A stretch of DNA of 64,000 bases from Tetracentron sinense (GCA_015143295.1 CM026556.1:20522547-20586546); one strand, 5' to 3'; positions 42,335-54,317 are shown, counted from the first letter of the stretch. Notes: generated from the sequence alone by a model not told the origin. Translations and numbers: made by a program.

Positions 42335-44604
42335 CCAAACCCACCCTAGGAGTTAGAGTGAACTTTGGACGACTAATCATGACTTACATGACTCGCTAGA
42401 CAAACCCTCCTGGAAAAACCCACAGAGCATATACAAAGAGGATATAAACAGCGGAAACATACTTAACCATAGCACAGCGGAAGACTTAACCAAACCTCTA
42501 TGTATATACAAGTGATCCAAGTTATACAAAAAGATACACAAAAGAAAGTGCGGACATGCCCCGCCAAAATACATAAATCTAACTCTCAAGCTCACCCACA
42601 GCTATCCACTCAGAATCTACCACCACCTAATAGTAGCCCTCTACCGGAGGTTCCTCCACAGGCTCCTCAACGTACTCCTCCTCCACCCAAGGGCTCGGAG
42701 CACAGACATCAAATGGAGTAGCCGCTCCGCTATCACCTGCCGACATAAGAAGTACGGCTGAGCATGGAATACTCAGCGAGTACCAAATACTAACCAACAG
42801 TCATAGCATAAAAATGACAATATATAAAGCAGGAGCAATTCATATATGTAAAATGGGAACAAGTCAAATCATACAAGGAAGTAAAGCAATTTATAATCAT
42901 GTTTGCATTTCGTAGAAAGCCGATAAAACCTCTTGAAATCATCATGCACTTGACTTGACTTGAAATATCTTTTTCGTACTCGGAAGCTTGTCTTGTTTGT
43001 CTTGCTTGATCTTGTCGAGCGTGTCATGCGTGCTTGCTTGTGATCTTGTGACTTGTGAGATACACTTGTGAGATGTCCTTGTGAGATGCACTTGAGAGGA
43101 AGGGAGACCCTTTTTGATGAGAGGCACTTGAGAGAGAAGGGAGACCCTTCTTGATGAGATGCACTTGAGAGGGACGGGAGACCCTTCTTTATGTAATGCA
43201 CTTGTGAGTGAGGGGAGTCCCCTCGTGGAATGTTTGTTCCTGTTTTCTTATGAAAAGCGAGGTAAAACATATCGGAAGATATGTCCCACCTCAATTCTTG
43301 TTCTTGGAAAAACACGATAAAACATATCATGCATGCCGTGCTCGTGGAACCGTGTGCATACTTGCATTGGAATTTAAATATGACATTTGGGGATTTCACA
43401 ATATATATAGCATATCGCAATTTAAACAATAAGCATTTATGACATTTTAAGGAAAACAAGAACTCACACTATCATAAACCCTAACAAGTTCATAAGTAAT
43501 TCAGCATGCATTTTCTTTTCCATTTATCCATCGTTTTATTCACCTTGGCATTTCATCAAGCATAGGGTGTGTCTATTATTTATTGAAACCTAAATCATAC
43601 TTTTCTAGGTGGGTTATACTCTCATCATACATGTGTGTTCATTATTGATACAATGCCCTCCCCATTTCATTAATCACATCATTTCACACGGGCATCCATC
43701 CCCAACCCCTCTCCATTCACACCATTTAGACGTCCAACTCATAGCACATTGATAAATGAAGGAAAAAAATAAAGGATGATAGGAATAAGGGAAGAAAATA
43801 AAGAACTATAACTAGGAGGGTAGCAAAAGGTACCGACCTTGACAAATGAGGGAAATAATTCCCTCCCAACACGTCCGTGAGTCGCTGTCCTAGCTTGGAG
43901 AAACTACTCCTCGCGTGCTTGAACCGGAATCTTGAAGCAATCCAAGCTTGAGGTGATCTAGGGTTCTTAGACCCTTTGATTTCTTCTCAAAAATCAAACC
44001 CTAGGTTAGGAAAACCCTTTCTCTCCTCTCCTTAGCTCTCAAATGTCCTAAGTGTTGAGAATGAGCCCTAAAGGCTCTGGCAACCCTTAAGAAGAAGGAG
44101 TGAAATGCCCACAAGACGAAAAAACCCTTAATGAAATTTTTGCAAAAACATGAAGACCGAGTGATCGGTGTTTATGACCGATCGATCGGTTGCCTACCGA
44201 GCGATCGGTGTGTTGATCGAGCTCTCGACCAAAAATCAACTCTCTGAAAAATTTCCCCATACAAAATTTTCAACCAGTCGATAGCTACCGATCGATCGGT
44301 TTTGGACCGATCGATCGCTGAATGGACCGAGCGATCGGTTGCTCTGCAAACTTGATCCTAAGCCCATTTTCTCACCCATTTCACTACTTAAACTGATCCT
44401 AGTTCTCTTTTGACCTTTCCTAAACATGACTAGGGTCTCTTTAAAGCTTGAATACGTGCTTAAGTAATTCATTAAATTAATCATAGCATTCTTGACACAA
44501 TTTTCTCACAGTTCCAAATTTCCATTTGATGAATTTGAGACTACATAGGCTACATGCCTTGGCACTCATACCAAGACATGTACGAAAAGTTTCGGGGTTC
44601 TACA
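42335..44604 (-). repeat. Element D 5' LTR, missing its PBS-side terminus
   Basis: It aligns with 37845-40109 throughout and ends GGGGTTCTACA at 44604. Its U3 cluster at 44150-44345 has an extra CGATCGATCGG unit relative to the partner LTR, which lacks the stretch around 44277-44310. Confidence 0.9.
42627..42746 (-). CDS. LTR-encoded short acidic protein (MSAG family), 39 aa
   Basis: ATG at 42746 and TAG at 42627. Same as the D copy at 38135 apart from a few base changes, e.g. EEEYVEEP here and EEEYAEEP there. Intact. Confidence 0.5.
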   Translation of the reverse strand: MSAGDSGAATPFDVCAPSPWVEEEYVEEPVEEPPVEGYY

Positions 44605-44609
44605 CAAAA
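44605..44609. repeat. Target-site duplication of D, right copy (CAAAA)
   Basis: Matches 37829-37833. Confidence 0.92.
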
Positions 44610-45525
44610 TCTCCCACTTGGAACTCAAGATCCCTCCTACGAATATCGGCATAGCTCTTCTGTCTAGTTTGGACCATTTTCAATCTTTCCCTGATCCACA
44701 GTTAGTCCAGCAAGACAACTTCTTCCTTAAAGTGCCTCAAACGGTGCCATTTGAATACTCACCTGGTAGATTTTGTATAGGTGAACTCAATAAATGGTAA
44801 GTGTTCGTCCCAAATACACTGAAAATCAAGCATACAGGCCTGAAGCATGTCTTCAATAATTTGGTTCACCCTCTCAGTCTGCCCATCTGTCTGTGGATGA
44901 AAAGTCGTGCTAAAATCTAGGTGAGAACCTATGGCATGCTGAAAACTCTTTCAAAACCTTGAAGTGATCCTCGGGTCTCGATCAGACAGAATACTGACTG
45001 GTACTCCATGCATATGGACTACCTCCTTGATGTACAAACTTACAAGTTGGTTTGCATTGTAGTTCGATAAAAGAGGAAATGAGTTGACTTGGTCAAACGG
45101 TCCACCATAACCCATATAACATCAAAGTTCTTAGCCGACCTTGGCAAACCCACAATGAAATCCATAGAGATGTTCTCCCACTTTCACTCTGGAATCGGAA
45201 GGGATTGGAGAAGCCCGACTGGTCTTCAATGCTCGGCTTTGACATAATGCAAAACCAAATAATTGGACACATAGGTAGCCATATCTCTTTTTACATTCCT
45301 TCCATAGAAGTAGTTTTTGAGGTTCTGGTACATCTTGGTGTCTCCCGGATTGACAGTGTACTTAGATTTGTGTGCTTCATCTAGAATCTCTCTTCTCAAT
45401 TCTTTATTTGTCGGAACACAAAGTCTTTCTTTGAAGGAGACCGTACCATTTCTCCAGCAGAAGTCCTCAAAACCGTTGTTAATCGACTTGTTCATAGAAG
45501 CATGCAGTTCTTCATCATTCCACTA
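44610..45525 (-). pseudogene. Element E integrase core and zinc region
   Basis: From 45495 it reads [44 protein letters not shown]. The zinc-finger Cys pair normally in CLVCQ reads YLVLH, so both are lost. Core fragments ([14 protein letters not shown]) follow towards 44610 in changing frames and join the C-terminal domain left of D. Heavily decayed. Confidence 0.8.
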
Positions 45526-46179
45526 CAAGTCTTTTTTCATGTCTAAGATGGCTGGCCTAACTACAATGCTGGCCACTAAGGCTCTATATACTCCAACACT
45601 GAGTGTAGAACCCTGGATTTTGATGGCATGGCACGGTGAATAGTGTTGTGAATAGTGTTTACCAATGCCTAAAGCCTTGATGTAATTATGGGTTTATGTT
45701 TGAAATGAAATAGGGGTTTTTATTTTTAATATAAGTGTTTTTAAGTATTATAAATGTGTTAATATCTTGAGAGGGGTTTTCCTTTTGATTATAGGAGTGA
45801 AAACATAATTGGGACAAGTTCTAAGTTTGAAAAAGAAAGATGCCTAATCATAACCTCGACTTTAAGGAGCTCTAGTTTTGTCACCGTTAATTAGAATCAA
45901 ATGATTCTTGAATCATTAGAAAGGTATGGAAACCCTCTTCGAGGTTCATGTTTATCATTTTTCCATATTTTTAGTTGAAGAAAGGTTAAGCATCGAATTT
46001 CCAAAATCGGGTCTGCTGAAAAATCTGAGCTACTGAAATTCATTCCAGACCAGTTAGCTTTAGAGCTCATTTAGGTAATTAAGAAGTCCAAATCTGGATG
46101 TTCTCATTAGAGACAAAATTATTCCCCTTTGAATGATGAGTCCAACACAAGTTGAATTGCCTAAATCCGATAAGTGAGT

Positions 46180-46184
46180 GAACA
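46180..46184. repeat. Target-site duplication of F, left copy (GAACA)
   Basis: Matches 56433-56437 exactly. Confidence 0.95.
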
Positions 46185-48724
46185 TGTCGCGACCCAAAAC
46201 CCACCCTAGGAGTTAGAGTGAACTTTGGACGACTAATCATGACTTGCTTGACAAACCAACCTGCAAAAACCCACAGAGCATATACAATAGACGATGACAG
46301 CGGAAACATAATCTAACATAACACAGCGGAAGTCTAAACAAACCTCTATGTATATACGAATCCAAGTTTACACAAAAGGAATCCAAAAGAAAGTGCGGAC
46401 AGACCCGCCAAGATACATGAAGGTATATCTCTCATCTCACCCACAGCTAATCCACTCAGAATCTAACACCACCTACTGATAACCCTCTACGGGAGGTTCC
46501 TCCAAAGGCTCCTCGACGTACTCCTCTTCCACCCATGGACCAGGAGCACAAACATCAAATGGAGCAGCAGCTCCCTCAGAACCTGCCGACATAAGAAGTA
46601 CGGCTGAGCATGGAATACTCAGCGGGTACTAAATACTAACCAACAATTATAGTATAAAAATGGTAATACATAATTCAGGAGCAATACATATATGTTAGAC
46701 GGAAAAAATTCATATCATAAAAGGAAGTAAAGCAATTTATAATCATGCTTGTATTTCGTAGAAAACCGATAAAACCTCTTGAAACCATTCGTGCACTTGA
46801 GTTGACTTAAAGTACCATTTTCGTGCTTGAAAACTCATCTTGTCTATCTTGCTTGATTCTTGTATGTCGTGTCATGTCATGCATGTCATGCGTGCTTGCT
46901 TGTGATCATGTAACTTGTGAGATACACTTGGAAGATGTACTTGTGAGATGCGCTTGTGAGATGCCTTGAGAGGGAAGGGAGACCCTTCTTTATGCAATGC
47001 ACTTGAGAGGGTAGGGAGACCCTTCTTCATGATATGTATGTACTTGCGAGGGAAGGGAGACCCTTCTTCATGATATGCACTTGTGAGTGAGGGGAGACCC
47101 CTCGTGGAATGTTTGTTCTTGTTTTCTTGTGAAAAGCGAGGTAAAACATATCGTAGGATATGTCCCACCTCTAACCATGTTCTTGAAAACCTCGATAAAT
47201 CATGTCATGCATGCCGTGCTCGTGGGAAACGTCTACATACTTGCATTTAAATTTAAACATGACATTTGGGTAATTTCACAACACATATAACGTCAATGAT
47301 TGAGCAATGTAACATTCACATCATTTATGGAAAGCAAGAAAACACACTGTCATAGGCCCTAGCAATATCCATAATTTATTAGGCATGCATTTCCAAATTT
47401 CCAACTCACTGTATTCACCTTGACATTTCATCAAACATGGTGTGTTCATTATTAATTAATCATTTAAACCTAAATCATGCTTTTCTAGGAGGGTTATGGT
47501 CACATCACACTTGTATGTTCATTATTAGTACAATGCCCTTTCCCATTCATTCATCACATCATCCACACGGCATCCATTCGCCAACATCCACCTCCATTCA
47601 CCATTCACCATTCATACCTCCAATCTCATAACCCATATATAAGTGAAGGAAAAATACGAAGAAATAAAGGAAAAGAGAAGCTATAACTAGGAGGGTAGCA
47701 AGAAGTACCGACCTTGAAGAAATGAGGAAGAAACCCCTCTTCCAAACGACTGTGAGTTGCTGCCCTAGCTTGGAACACGAGCTTCGAACGAGCTTGAGCC
47801 GAGATCTTGAAGAAAACCGGATTGGAAGTAATCTAGGGTTTCAAAACCCTTTGATTTCTCTCCAAAATGGAAACCCTAGGTTGGAATCGCCTTCTCCCCT
47901 TTCTCCTATTCTCTCAAACTCTCTAAGTGTCGAATGATGCCCTAAAGGCTCGGGTTAAACTCTTAAGGAAAGAGTGAACCGACTAAAAGACCATAATACC
48001 CTTACTGAAATTTCTGTAAAAACACGAATGCTGAACACGTTGATCTGTGGACAGTGCTAAACTCGTTGTGTTGGTCATAGTGCCAACTCGTTGTGCTGTG
48101 AATAGTGCCAACTCGTTGTGCTGTGAATAGTGCCAACTCGTTGTGGTGTGAACAGTGCCAACTCATTGTGGTGTGAATAGTGCCAACTCGTTGTGCTGTG
48201 AATAGCGCCAACTCGTTGTGCGTTGAATAGTGCCAACTCGTTGTGCTGTGAATAGTACCAAACACATTGTCCGTTGTGAAGGGTGCCGAACCCGTTGTCA
48301 CGTTGTGTCGTGCATAGTGCTGAGCTCGTAGTCCGTTGTTTTATGTACAACGTGCCCGTTGTGCTGTACAACGTACCCGTTGTGAGCTGTACAACGTACC
48401 AGTTGTGAGCTGTACAACGGATGCACAACGTATACGTTAAGAGTACGTTGTCTGTGCTACGTTATCAGAGTACGACGTCAGAGCACGTCCTTAGTGCCTT
48501 CCGAGCTACGTTTTGCCTACAGGTTCAGATTTTTTGGCCATATCTTTTGACTCGTTCGTCCGATTTTGACGATTCAACTTGCGTTGGGCTCATACTTCGA
48601 AAAGGAACATTTCTAACATTTCGAAATCTCTAATTTCTTCCTTATTTATTTATTATACCTCTTTAAAGGCAAAATGACAACGAAAGTGTCATGCATTAAC
48701 TGTGAAAAGGTCCGGGGCTCTACA
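46185..48724 (-). repeat. Element F 3' LTR
   Basis: Plus strand TGTCGCGACCC to GGGGCTCTACA. A minisatellite of about ten 25-bp units (CAACTCGTTGTGCTGTGAATAGTGC type) lies at about 48010-48300. Confidence 0.94.
46473..46592 (-). CDS. LTR-encoded short acidic protein (MSAG family), 39 aa
   Basis: ATG at 46592 and TAG at 46473. It begins MSAGSEGAAAPFD, then VCAPGPWVEEEYVEEP, LEEPP and EGYQ. Nearly the same as the solo LTR copy at 11641. The hairpin is at 46604-46622. Confidence 0.5.
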   Translation of the reverse strand: MSAGSEGAAAPFDVCAPGPWVEEEYVEEPLEEPPVEGYQ

Positions 48725-48738
48725 TCCTCCCCCCCTTA
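48725..48738 (-). other. Element F polypurine tract
   Basis: AAGGGGGGGAGGA on the minus strand immediately before the 3' LTR. Confidence 0.88.
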
Positions 48739-48817
48739 CAAAAATTTCGTCCTCGAAATTCAGACTCTACTTGCATTGCAAACCAAAAAAAGAAAATTAC
48801 CAGTCATATACAAACAC

Positions 48818-50020
48818 TCATTCAATCAAATCTGGGTACTTTGCTTTGACTTCGGCTTCACGCTCCCATGTAGCTTCTTCCCGAGCATGGTGTTGCCATT
48901 GCACAAGAACCAAAGGGATTGTCTTGTTGCGAAGCACCTGATCTCTTCGATCCAAAATCTGAACCGACTTTTCAATCAAGGTGAGGTCCTCTCGAATTTC
49001 CAACGGTTCCAAGTCTATGACATGCGAAGGATCCGCAATGTACTTCCGAAGCATAGACACATGGAAGACGTTGTGAACTGCGGCCATGTGAGGTGGGAGA
49101 GCTACCCTGTAAGCAACCTCACCAACTCGTGTGATAATCTCAAAAGGCCCAACATACCGAGGACTGAGCTTGACTCGCTTTCCAAATCTCATGATCCCTT
49201 TGCTAGGAGATACTTTCACAAAAACTTGATCCCCTACTTGAAATTCCAAGTCCCTACGGCGCGTGTCCGCATAACTTTTCTGGCGATCTTGAGCGGCTTT
49301 CAATCGATCCCGAATGATCTTAACTGAGTTTGCAGTTTGCTCAATCAATTCTGGACCAAGTAATTTCCTTTCTCCTACCTCATCCCAATAGAGAGGAGAC
49401 CTACAACTTCGCCCATACAAGGCCTCAAATGGTGCCATTTGGATACTTGCCTGATAGCTGTTATTATAGGCGAATTCAACCAAAGGCAAGTGCTCTTCCC
49501 AACTGCCTCTGAAATCCAACATACAAGCCCGAAGCATGTCTTCAATGACTTGGTTCACTCTCTCGGTTTGTCCATCCGTCTGTGGATGAAAAGCGGTGCT
49601 GAAATCAAGTCGGGAACCCATAGCCTCCTGGAAGCTTTTCCAGAATCGTGATGTGAATCTTGGATCCCGATCTGACACAATACTAACGGGCACTCCGTGC
49701 AACCTCACCACTTCCTTGATGTACAAAGCGGCTAACTGACTAGAGTTGAAAGTAGTTCGGTAAGGTAAGAAGTGAGCGGACTTCGTCAAACGATCCACTA
49801 CTACCCATATCGCATCTGAGCCCCTTGCCGTTTTTGGCAAGCCAACTATGAAATCCATGGATATGTTCTCCCATTTCCACTCGGGAATAGGAAGAGAATA
49901 CAATAGACCAGCCGGCCACATGTGCTCTGCCTTCACCTGTTGGCACACTAAGCATCGTGCTACATACTCCTCAACATCCCTCTTCATATTCCGCCACCAA
50001 AAGTGACTCTTGAGGTTCCG
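48818..50020 (-). pseudogene. Element F integrase with chromodomain
   Basis: A 389-residue open stretch from the first Met at 49987. Zinc-binding Cys at CLVCQQ (residues 12-15). The catalytic triad is Asp45 (SMDFIVG), Asp106 (SDRDPRF) and Glu142 (GQTERVN), exactly 35 residues between the last two. The C-terminal domain has VKVSPSKGIMRFGKR, GPFEII and VFHVSMLRKYIADPSHVI. The chromodomain from about residue 335 ends EEATWEREAEVKAKYPDLIE. All catalytic residues are kept, but it is cut off from RNase H by a TAG at 50021-50023 where Tyr of KMYRN is expected. Same frame as the upstream pieces. Confidence 0.92.
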
Positions 50021-51181
50021 CTACATCTTTGTACCCCCTGGATGCACTGTGTACTTCGAACGATGTGCTTCATCCAAAATCTCTCTTCGAAGATCTGCAT
50101 TGGCTGGGACGCACAGCCTTCCCTTGAATGTGATAGCACCCCGACTAGTGAGAGAGAAGTCCTCACTTCCCTTAGCAACTTCCTTGTCCCGATAAGCCAA
50201 CAATTCCGTATCCATGGCTTGATATTCTTGGATCAAATCTATAATGTACGGCCGAACCGTAACATTTGCTAAGGTAGGACCATGGACAGAGTTATTCACA
50301 CTGATGTCCAGATTTGCCAAATCTTCTAGTAGCTTCCATTCTTGAACCAACATGTGTGCTAACAACCCTTGAGGTCTTCTACTCAAAGCATCAGCCACTA
50401 GATTTGCTTTACCCGGGTGGTATTGAATGGTACAATCATAGTCTTTCAAAAATTTCATCCAACGCCGTTGCCTTAGATTCAGCTCCTTTTGGGAAAAGAG
50501 ATACTTGAGACTCTTGTGATTAGTGAACACATAGAACTCCACCCCATAAAGGTAATGACGCCAAATCTTAAGTGCAAACACGACCGCCGCAAGCTCCAAG
50601 TCGTGCGTGAGATAATTCTTCTCATGCTCCTTCAACTGCCTTGATGCATAGGCAATGACTTTCTTGTGCTGCATGAGTACGCACCCAAGTCCAACGTGCG
50701 AGGCATCACAATACACCTCATACCCATAAGGTCCGGATGGCACAGTAAGGACAGGGGCTGTAGTAAGCCTCTTCTTCAGTTCCGTGAAACTGATCTCGCA
50801 CTTATCACTCCATACAAACTTGGCGTTCTTCCTTGTCAGGTAAGTGAGCGGTGCCGCAAGGCTAGAGAAGCCCTCTACAAATCTCTTGTAGTAGCCTGCC
50901 AATCCAAGGAAACTACGTATCTCTGTGACACTCTTGGGCCTTGCCCAACTCATGAGTGCATCTATCTTCTTTGGATCAACCAAGATGCCTTCCACAGAAA
51001 CAACGTGGCCTAGAAATGCCACCTCTTCCAACCAAAACTCACACTTACTGAGTTTAGCGTATAGCTTGTGCTCTCTTAGCATTTCCAAAGCAAGGCATAG
51101 GTCGCGTGTGTGATCTTCCCGTGTCTGGGAATAGACCAAAATGTCATCAACAAATACAATCACACACCTATCAAGATATGG
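50021..51181 (-). pseudogene. Element F RT palm, RNase H and linker
   Basis: It begins just after a TAG at 51182-51184 with PYLDRC, then the catalytic box [10 protein letters not shown]. The thumb reads [10 protein letters not shown] and [17 protein letters not shown]. RNase [43 protein letters not shown] (the usual FTDHKS Asp is Asn here), [16 protein letters not shown]. It then runs through the linker to [12 protein letters not shown] of the integrase zinc region. Confidence 0.92.
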
Positions 51182-52143
51182 CTAGAACACCCGGTTCATC
51201 AAATCTATAAAGGCTGCCGGCGCGTTCGTGAGTCCAAAAGGCATCACCAAGAACTCGTAGTGTCCATACTGAGTCCTGAAAGCAGTTTTGGGAACATCTT
51301 CCACCTTAATCTTCAACTGGTGATAACCCGATCGAAGGTCTATCTTCGAGAAAAATCTCGCTCCCTTCAACTGATCGAACAAGTCATCAATCCTAGGCAA
51401 GGGATACCTATTCTTTATAGTGACTTTGTTCAATTGACTGTAATTGACGCACATCCGCATCGAGCCATCTTTCTTCTTAACAAACAACACCGGGGCACCC
51501 CACGGTGAGACACTTGGTCGAATGAAACCAAGACCTTGTAATTCTTCCAACTGGGTCTTTAACTCTTTGAGTTCAATAGGGGCCATTCTATACGGAGCTC
51601 TGAAAACAGGAGCTGTGCCTGGTGCAAGCTCGATCACAAACTCAATCTCCCTATCTGGAGGTAATCCTGGCAACTCCTCTGGAAACACATCCAGGAATTC
51701 ACTCACAACTGGAATAGTCGATGAGTCCTTTGCCTCGGGTTTAGCTAAGCTCAACGCCGCAAAACGAGCAATATCTCTACCTTTCAACCCCTGAAAGTGA
51801 AATGGTTTTCCTTCTACCGGCTTGAAGAGTACCATCTTCTCAAAGCAAGCTACATGCCCATGATGTGCTGCTAACCAATCCATTCCCAATATGACATCAA
51901 AGTCTTGGAATCCAAGGACGATGAGATCAACCGCCAACTCGTGGCTTCCAACTTGGACCACACTATTTCTATACACTTTATCTGCCAATACTGTTTTGCC
52001 GAGAGGAGTCGAAATTGCTAACTCCGGTTCTAGCTGACTTGGCTCTACAGAAAAGCCTTCTGAAAAACTCGGCAAGACAAATGAATGAGTAGACCCGGTA
52101 TCAATCAACACTCAAGCCAAATACTCATTGACTAGTAGGGTTC
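51182..52143 (-). pseudogene. Element F protease and RT N-terminal part
   Basis: It starts after the candidate acceptor at 52144 with TLLVNEYLA, a TGA, then [16 protein letters not shown] (intact DTG triad) and [21 protein letters not shown] follows in the same frame without a break: [91 protein letters not shown], then TAG. Protease, RT and integrase of F all lie in one frame. Confidence 0.92.
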
Positions 52144-52289
52144 CTGAAATTTTAACTAGCGGAGTTAATCCATGCATCAACAGTGTATACATGTAGGTAT
52201 ATATACATATATAACATGCCAAGTACGTACACAAAGAATATAGCATAACATAACAATCCCGAATAAAGAAAATAACTCCAAACGCGTAC
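52144..52289 (-). other. Candidate intron between gag and protease, element F (146 nt)
   Basis: Donor GCAAG|GTACGCG and acceptor AATTTCAG|GAACCC on the minus strand. Gag is in one frame up to 52290 and pol in another from 52143; removal of 146 nt joins them through a GGA codon. The interior is AT-rich with stops. Confidence 0.55.
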
Positions 52290-53537
52290 CTTGCACCACA
52301 TCATCGGATGCAAGTGCATCACCCTCTGTCAAAGCAAATACACGCCCCTGGTTCGCCTGGCGAGACTGAGGTGTAGACCGGGTAGTCTGAGATGACGCCT
52401 GATATGATCCTCCTGGGCGCGCTGGTGGACTAATCCCCTGAGACTGGCCTGGTAAATGCCGACTGGGGCAATCCCTGATCATATGGCCCTGGCGACCACA
52501 ATGAAAACATCCACCCGATGCCCTTCGGCAATCTCCTGCCGAGTGCCTTCGGCCGCATGAAGTGCAGACCTCGTGTGTATAGGTCGGAGGGGCCGGAGGT
52601 GGAGCATACCTCACCATCTGAGGTGTAATAGGCCGTGGGGCCGGAAGAGCCTGAGGTCGCGGTGCTTGAGGCACATACTGCCGTGGAGCTGGAGGCGCAT
52701 AAGATGGCCTCATCGGTGGTGCTGGCCATGCATACTGATAAGGGCCGGTACGAGCCCGCCTCTCTAGAGGTGTTGAACTACTGGATTGGCCTCTCATCAA
52801 TTCCCTCTTCTTGGACACCGCCTCAGAGTTGGTCTCAACCAACAAGGCCTTGTCTACCACTTCAGGGTAGGTAGCATGCCTGAAAACGGAAACCTTCTCC
52901 ATAATAACATCCTTGAGCCCTTGCTCAAACCTTCTTGCCTTCATTGCCTCGGTAGCCACCATGTGAGGCGCAAATCTAGAGAGCTCCGAGAACTTAGCTT
53001 CATATTGTGCTACTGACATCGAACCTTGCTAAAGGTTGATGAATTCTCTCTCTTTCCTTTCCCGTGCTCCGATCGGAAAGTACTTCTTATAAAAAGTGTC
53101 CTTGAACTCCTCCCAAGTCCAAGGTTGACCCTGCATGGTCAAATCTCGCATCCTCAGTGCGGACAACCACCAATGGTGGGCTTCGCTCTCTAGCATGAAA
53201 GCTGCCCATGCTACTCTCTCCTCCTCTGTAGGCAAGAGGACCGCAAAGATCTTCTCCATCTGGAGGATCCATGCCTCCGCAGCAAGAGGGTCCACACTTC
53301 CATAGAATGGTGGAGGCCTCAATCTCCTGAATGCCTCAACTCCAGCGGTACGATGTACTGGAGCTGCGGGTGGTGGAGTAGGTGCCGCCGATGATGGTAT
53401 AGCCTGCCGAGCTGCCAGTATGGCGAGTGTCTCAGCAATAGAGCCTAAGACCTGAGAGAGGTCCAGCTGCTCATCCTCACCCGTGAAGAAGAGGAAGCTC
53501 TGGTATGTGGTCCACGACCCCGTGTGTTCCGTCTCAT
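52290..53537 (-). pseudogene. Element F gag
   Basis: The start is an ATG at 53535-53537 (MRRNTRGRGPHTRASS). A one-base deletion near 53480 breaks the frame after the Ser run. The body reads SQVLGSIAETLAILAARQ, EAFRRLRPPPFYGSVDPLAAEAWI, ESEAHHWWLSALRMRD, FYKKYFPIGARERKEREFINL, then TAG in place of Glu, and QGSMSVAQYEAKFSELSRFAPHM. Zinc-binding motifs are intact: CTSCGRRHSAGDC and CFHCGRQGHMIRDC (CCHC). The end GRVFALTEGDALASDDVVQG lies at the candidate donor. Confidence 0.9.
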
Positions 53538-53882
53538 GACTAAAGTCCTGAGAATAATAACACCACATGAGTCTAACTTGAAACCACAGTTTATTTCAAT
53601 ACCTTTTCACAATAATTCAATTTGTATTAGTTGTATAATACTAATACACATCACATCAAGTCATAAGAGTATTCATCACATTATACTTATACTTTAGTGT
53701 TCTAGCGTACCTAGGACCCGTACTTGGTTAAAGCAACCATTTTAGACTAAGACTAAAGTTTAGTCTTACACTTGGATCAAGACTCTCTTCCGACTTACTT
53801 TCTTCCCAACTTGTTTCCTGACATATGCTCTTGTCAAGCCGTGGTATAAGATTCTAAGTGACCCTAGAGACCTAAAGCCTAA
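53538..53882 (-). other. Element F leader
   Basis: About 345 bases between PBS and gag, with TAATACTAATACAC and TTTAGACTAAGAC-type stretches. No gene seen. Confidence 0.75.
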
Positions 53883-53894
53883 GCTCTGATACCA
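53883..53894 (-). other. Element F primer-binding site (initiator tRNA-Met)
   Basis: TGGTATCAGAGC on the minus strand, four bases from the 5' LTR. Confidence 0.95.
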
Positions 53895-54186
53895 CTTCTG
53901 TCGCGACCCAAAACCCACCCTAGGAGTTAGAGTGAACTTTGGACGACTAATCATGACTTGCTTGACAAACCAACTTGCAAAAACCCACAGAGCATATACA
54001 ATAGAGGATGACAGCGGAAACATAGTCTAACATAACACAACGGAAGTCTAAACAAACCTCTATGTATATACGAATCCAAGTTTACACAAAAGGAATCCAA
54101 AAGAAAGTGCGGACAAACCCGCCAAGATACATGAAGGTATATCTCTCATCTCACCCACAACTAATCCACTCAGAATCTAACACCAC

Positions 54187-54306
54187 CTACTGATAACCCT
54201 CTACGGGAGGTTCCTCCAAAGGCTCCTCGACGTACTCCTCTTCCACCCATGGACCAGGAGCACAAACATCAAATGGAGCAGCAGCTCCCTCAGAACCTGC
54301 CGACAT
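54187..54306 (-). CDS. LTR-encoded short acidic protein (MSAG family), 39 aa
   Basis: ATG at 54306 and TAG at 54187; the coding sequence matches the partner LTR copy at 46473. In the genomic RNA of F this 5' copy would lie upstream of PBS and gag. Otherwise as at 11641-11760. Confidence 0.5.
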   Translation of the reverse strand: MSAGSEGAAAPFDVCAPGPWVEEEYVEEPLEEPPVEGYQ

Positions 54307-54317
54307 AAGAAGTACGG

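Larger units (their letters stand above)
37834..44604 (-). mobile_element. Chromovirus D, internally deleted (6.8 kb)
   Basis: Two LTRs (37834-40109 and about 42335-44604) in minus orientation flanked by CAAAA duplications. The internal part retains only PPT, integrase, RNase H and a little RT. Protease, gag, leader and PBS are gone, together with the first dozen or so bases of the 5' LTR. The deletion joins CTCGCCCAA of pol to the LTR sequence ACCCAAAACCC, sharing CCCAA. Confidence 0.92.
35335..45603 (-). mobile_element. Divergent chromovirus E, right part missing, broken by D
   Basis: 3' LTR 35335-37382, PPT 37383-37394, integrase C terminus 37425-37828, insertion of D (37834-44604), then the rest of integrase 44610 to about 45525. 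The sequence ends where the LTR of G begins at 45604. Its LTR is clearly different from the other families (starts TGTAACGTCCC, ends GGGTCTCTACA), yet the chromodomain end is of the same type. Confidence 0.82.

Noticed and set aside
42195-42380. Frames containing [14 protein letters not shown] at several sites (also 46079, 53766, 12001)
   Set aside because: This is translation across the conserved LTR terminus and not a gene.
48674-49327. 217-codon plus-strand frame
   Set aside because: Antisense shadow of the F integrase and chromodomain; it encodes no recognisable domain.
53883-53894. tRNA-like sequence at the PBS sites
   Set aside because: Only 12 bases complementary to the tRNA 3' end; no cloverleaf. 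These are primer-binding sites, not tRNA genes.
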